NCBI RefSeq assembly: GCF_002295115.1
Contig: NZ_NSFV01000006.1
Location: 260,501 to 324,500, forward strand
Direction of reading: 5' to 3'
DNA length: 64,000 bases
From: Mesorhizobium sp. WSM4311
GTDB lineage: Bacteria > Pseudomonadota > Alphaproteobacteria > Rhizobiales > Rhizobiaceae
The notes below the pieces were generated by a model. That model did not search any database. It saw only the letters and a list, made by a program, of their open reading frames with translations, and was not told the origin of the DNA. How positions within the stretch are numbered: position 1 is the stretch's first letter; each line of letters starts with the position of its first letter. The position numbers and the translations under genes are program-made. Below are positions 63,537 to 64,000 of the stretch, piece by piece.

Positions 63537-63938
63537 ATGGCTGACCCCGTCGACAATTTGGACGCCTTTCCCGAACCGATCCGAACCCTTAACTTCGAGG
63601 CGACCGGCCGCAAGGTGGTGCAATGGGCACAGGACCCCAGCACGCGTCCGCGCGACTTGGCCGAGTTCAAGGCCCAACTCGATGGGCTCGTCGTCGTGCC
63701 GGACCGCTATAAGGAAATCCAGATCGTTCAGGGATACGACCACGTCTTCTTCCTGCGGTTACCGCCCAACAATCAAGTGACGCAATCGCAAAAGAAGCTC
63801 CAGACCGAACAAGGCGGCATGGCCGACTATGGCATTCCGGAATTCTATTTCGATGCGATTCTCGAAACGGTGCCGTTCAACCGCGACAGTTTCTTCTACT
63901 CACGCATCGCGGACTACACCATTCGGGGCTGCCGATAG
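63537..63938 (+). CDS. Unknown protein paired with haem peroxidase
   Basis: A 133-aa protein starting at ATG 63537 with GGAG eight bases upstream, two bases after the peroxidase stop. It is acidic, predicted soluble and without signal peptide or Cys-pair motifs apart from one terminal Cys. Sequence such as VVPDRYKEIQIVQGYDHVFFLRLPPNNQV and GIPEFYFDAILE suggests an alpha/beta fold, but I recognise no family. Translation coupling with the peroxidase suggests a partner, substrate carrier or maturation factor. Confidence 0.75.
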   Translation: MADPVDNLDAFPEPIRTLNFEATGRKVVQWAQDPSTRPRDLAEFKAQLDGLVVVPDRYKEIQIVQGYDHVFFLRLPPNNQVTQSQKKLQTEQGGMADYGIPEFYFDAILETVPFNRDSFFYSRIADYTIRGCR

Positions 63939-64000
63939 AACGGGCTCTGGCAAAGGTATCTGGCTGACGACAATGCCGGCCCCGGCTAGCCCTCGGCGCA
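63939..64000. other. Right end of window
   Basis: The last 62 bp after the unknown gene carry no feature that can be supported. Confidence 0.5.

Overview
The window reads as a stretch of conserved chromosome from a Mesorhizobium-like alphaproteobacterium (order Hyphomicrobiales). The basis is high GC with strong GC3 bias, the cpdR / N-formylglutamate amidohydrolase / mmgR / hisN neighbourhood known from rhizobia, a Brucella-type Omp10 lipoprotein, homospermidine synthase plus a type III ornithine decarboxylase, DUF1127 and DUF459 proteins, an RpoH promoter with a ROSE-like leader, and several rhizobial-type intergenic palindromes. I see no insertion sequence, prophage, CRISPR array, tRNA or rRNA. 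About 60 protein genes are supported; most long frames opposite them are shadows produced by the codon bias.

Layout. 1-7.1 kb: cpdR (cut by the left edge), N-formylglutamate amidohydrolase, an mmgR-type sRNA on the minus strand, hisN, an AraC regulator, a two-gene operon of tiny proteins (metal-binding and DUF1127), an alpha/beta hydrolase, a heat-controlled small heat-shock gene and threonine aldolase. 7.6-14 kb: gltB and gltD, the two subunits of NADPH glutamate synthase. 14-20.7 kb: cell-envelope genes (DUF459 protein, lytic transglycosylase, galU, a beta-barrel protein, kdsD). 21-30 kb: NfeD/SPFH pair, FAD oxidoreductase, hemH, a LysM 5'-nucleotidase, omp10, homospermidine synthase. 29.6-32.6 kb: a tight operon pabB-pabC-yciI-HODM-like gene joining p-aminobenzoate synthesis to a haem-dependent N-demethylase. 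32.7-40 kb: an HhH membrane protein, pepF, an orphan sigma-54 response regulator, a DUF882 peptidase and a tiny secreted protein. 40-50.4 kb: AraC/SDR divergent pair, eda, trhO, a DUF533/TerB protein, a predicted anti-Shine-Dalgarno sRNA, metabolic enzymes, a CDF metal exporter and denD. 50.5-52.5 kb: NicO-type transporter with a DUF1007 partner. 52.5-57.3 kb: LysR/amidase, ornithine decarboxylase with a long structured leader, an acetyltransferase and an SCP2 protein. 57.5-59.1 kb: an flgJ flagellar fragment. 59.4-64 kb: a lipoprotein peptidase, an acetyltransferase, a VOC protein and an animal-type haem peroxidase with an unknown partner gene.

The least ordinary signals are mostly non-coding. 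(1) At 44.6 kb a short sRNA is predicted with CCTCCTCCC in a hairpin loop; its promoter carries an exact CtrA box over the -35 and a CcrM site (GANTC) at the -10. (2) An mmgR (alpha-r8) sRNA lies at 1.5 kb. (3) An RpoH promoter and a ROSE-like thermometer precede hsp20. (4) A LiuR-like palindrome precedes the SCP2 gene. (5) A probable speF-type leader precedes the ornithine decarboxylase gene. (6) A tandem pair of 57-bp repeats precedes the NicO operon. All functional statements are inferred from sequence reading alone; no database search was run.
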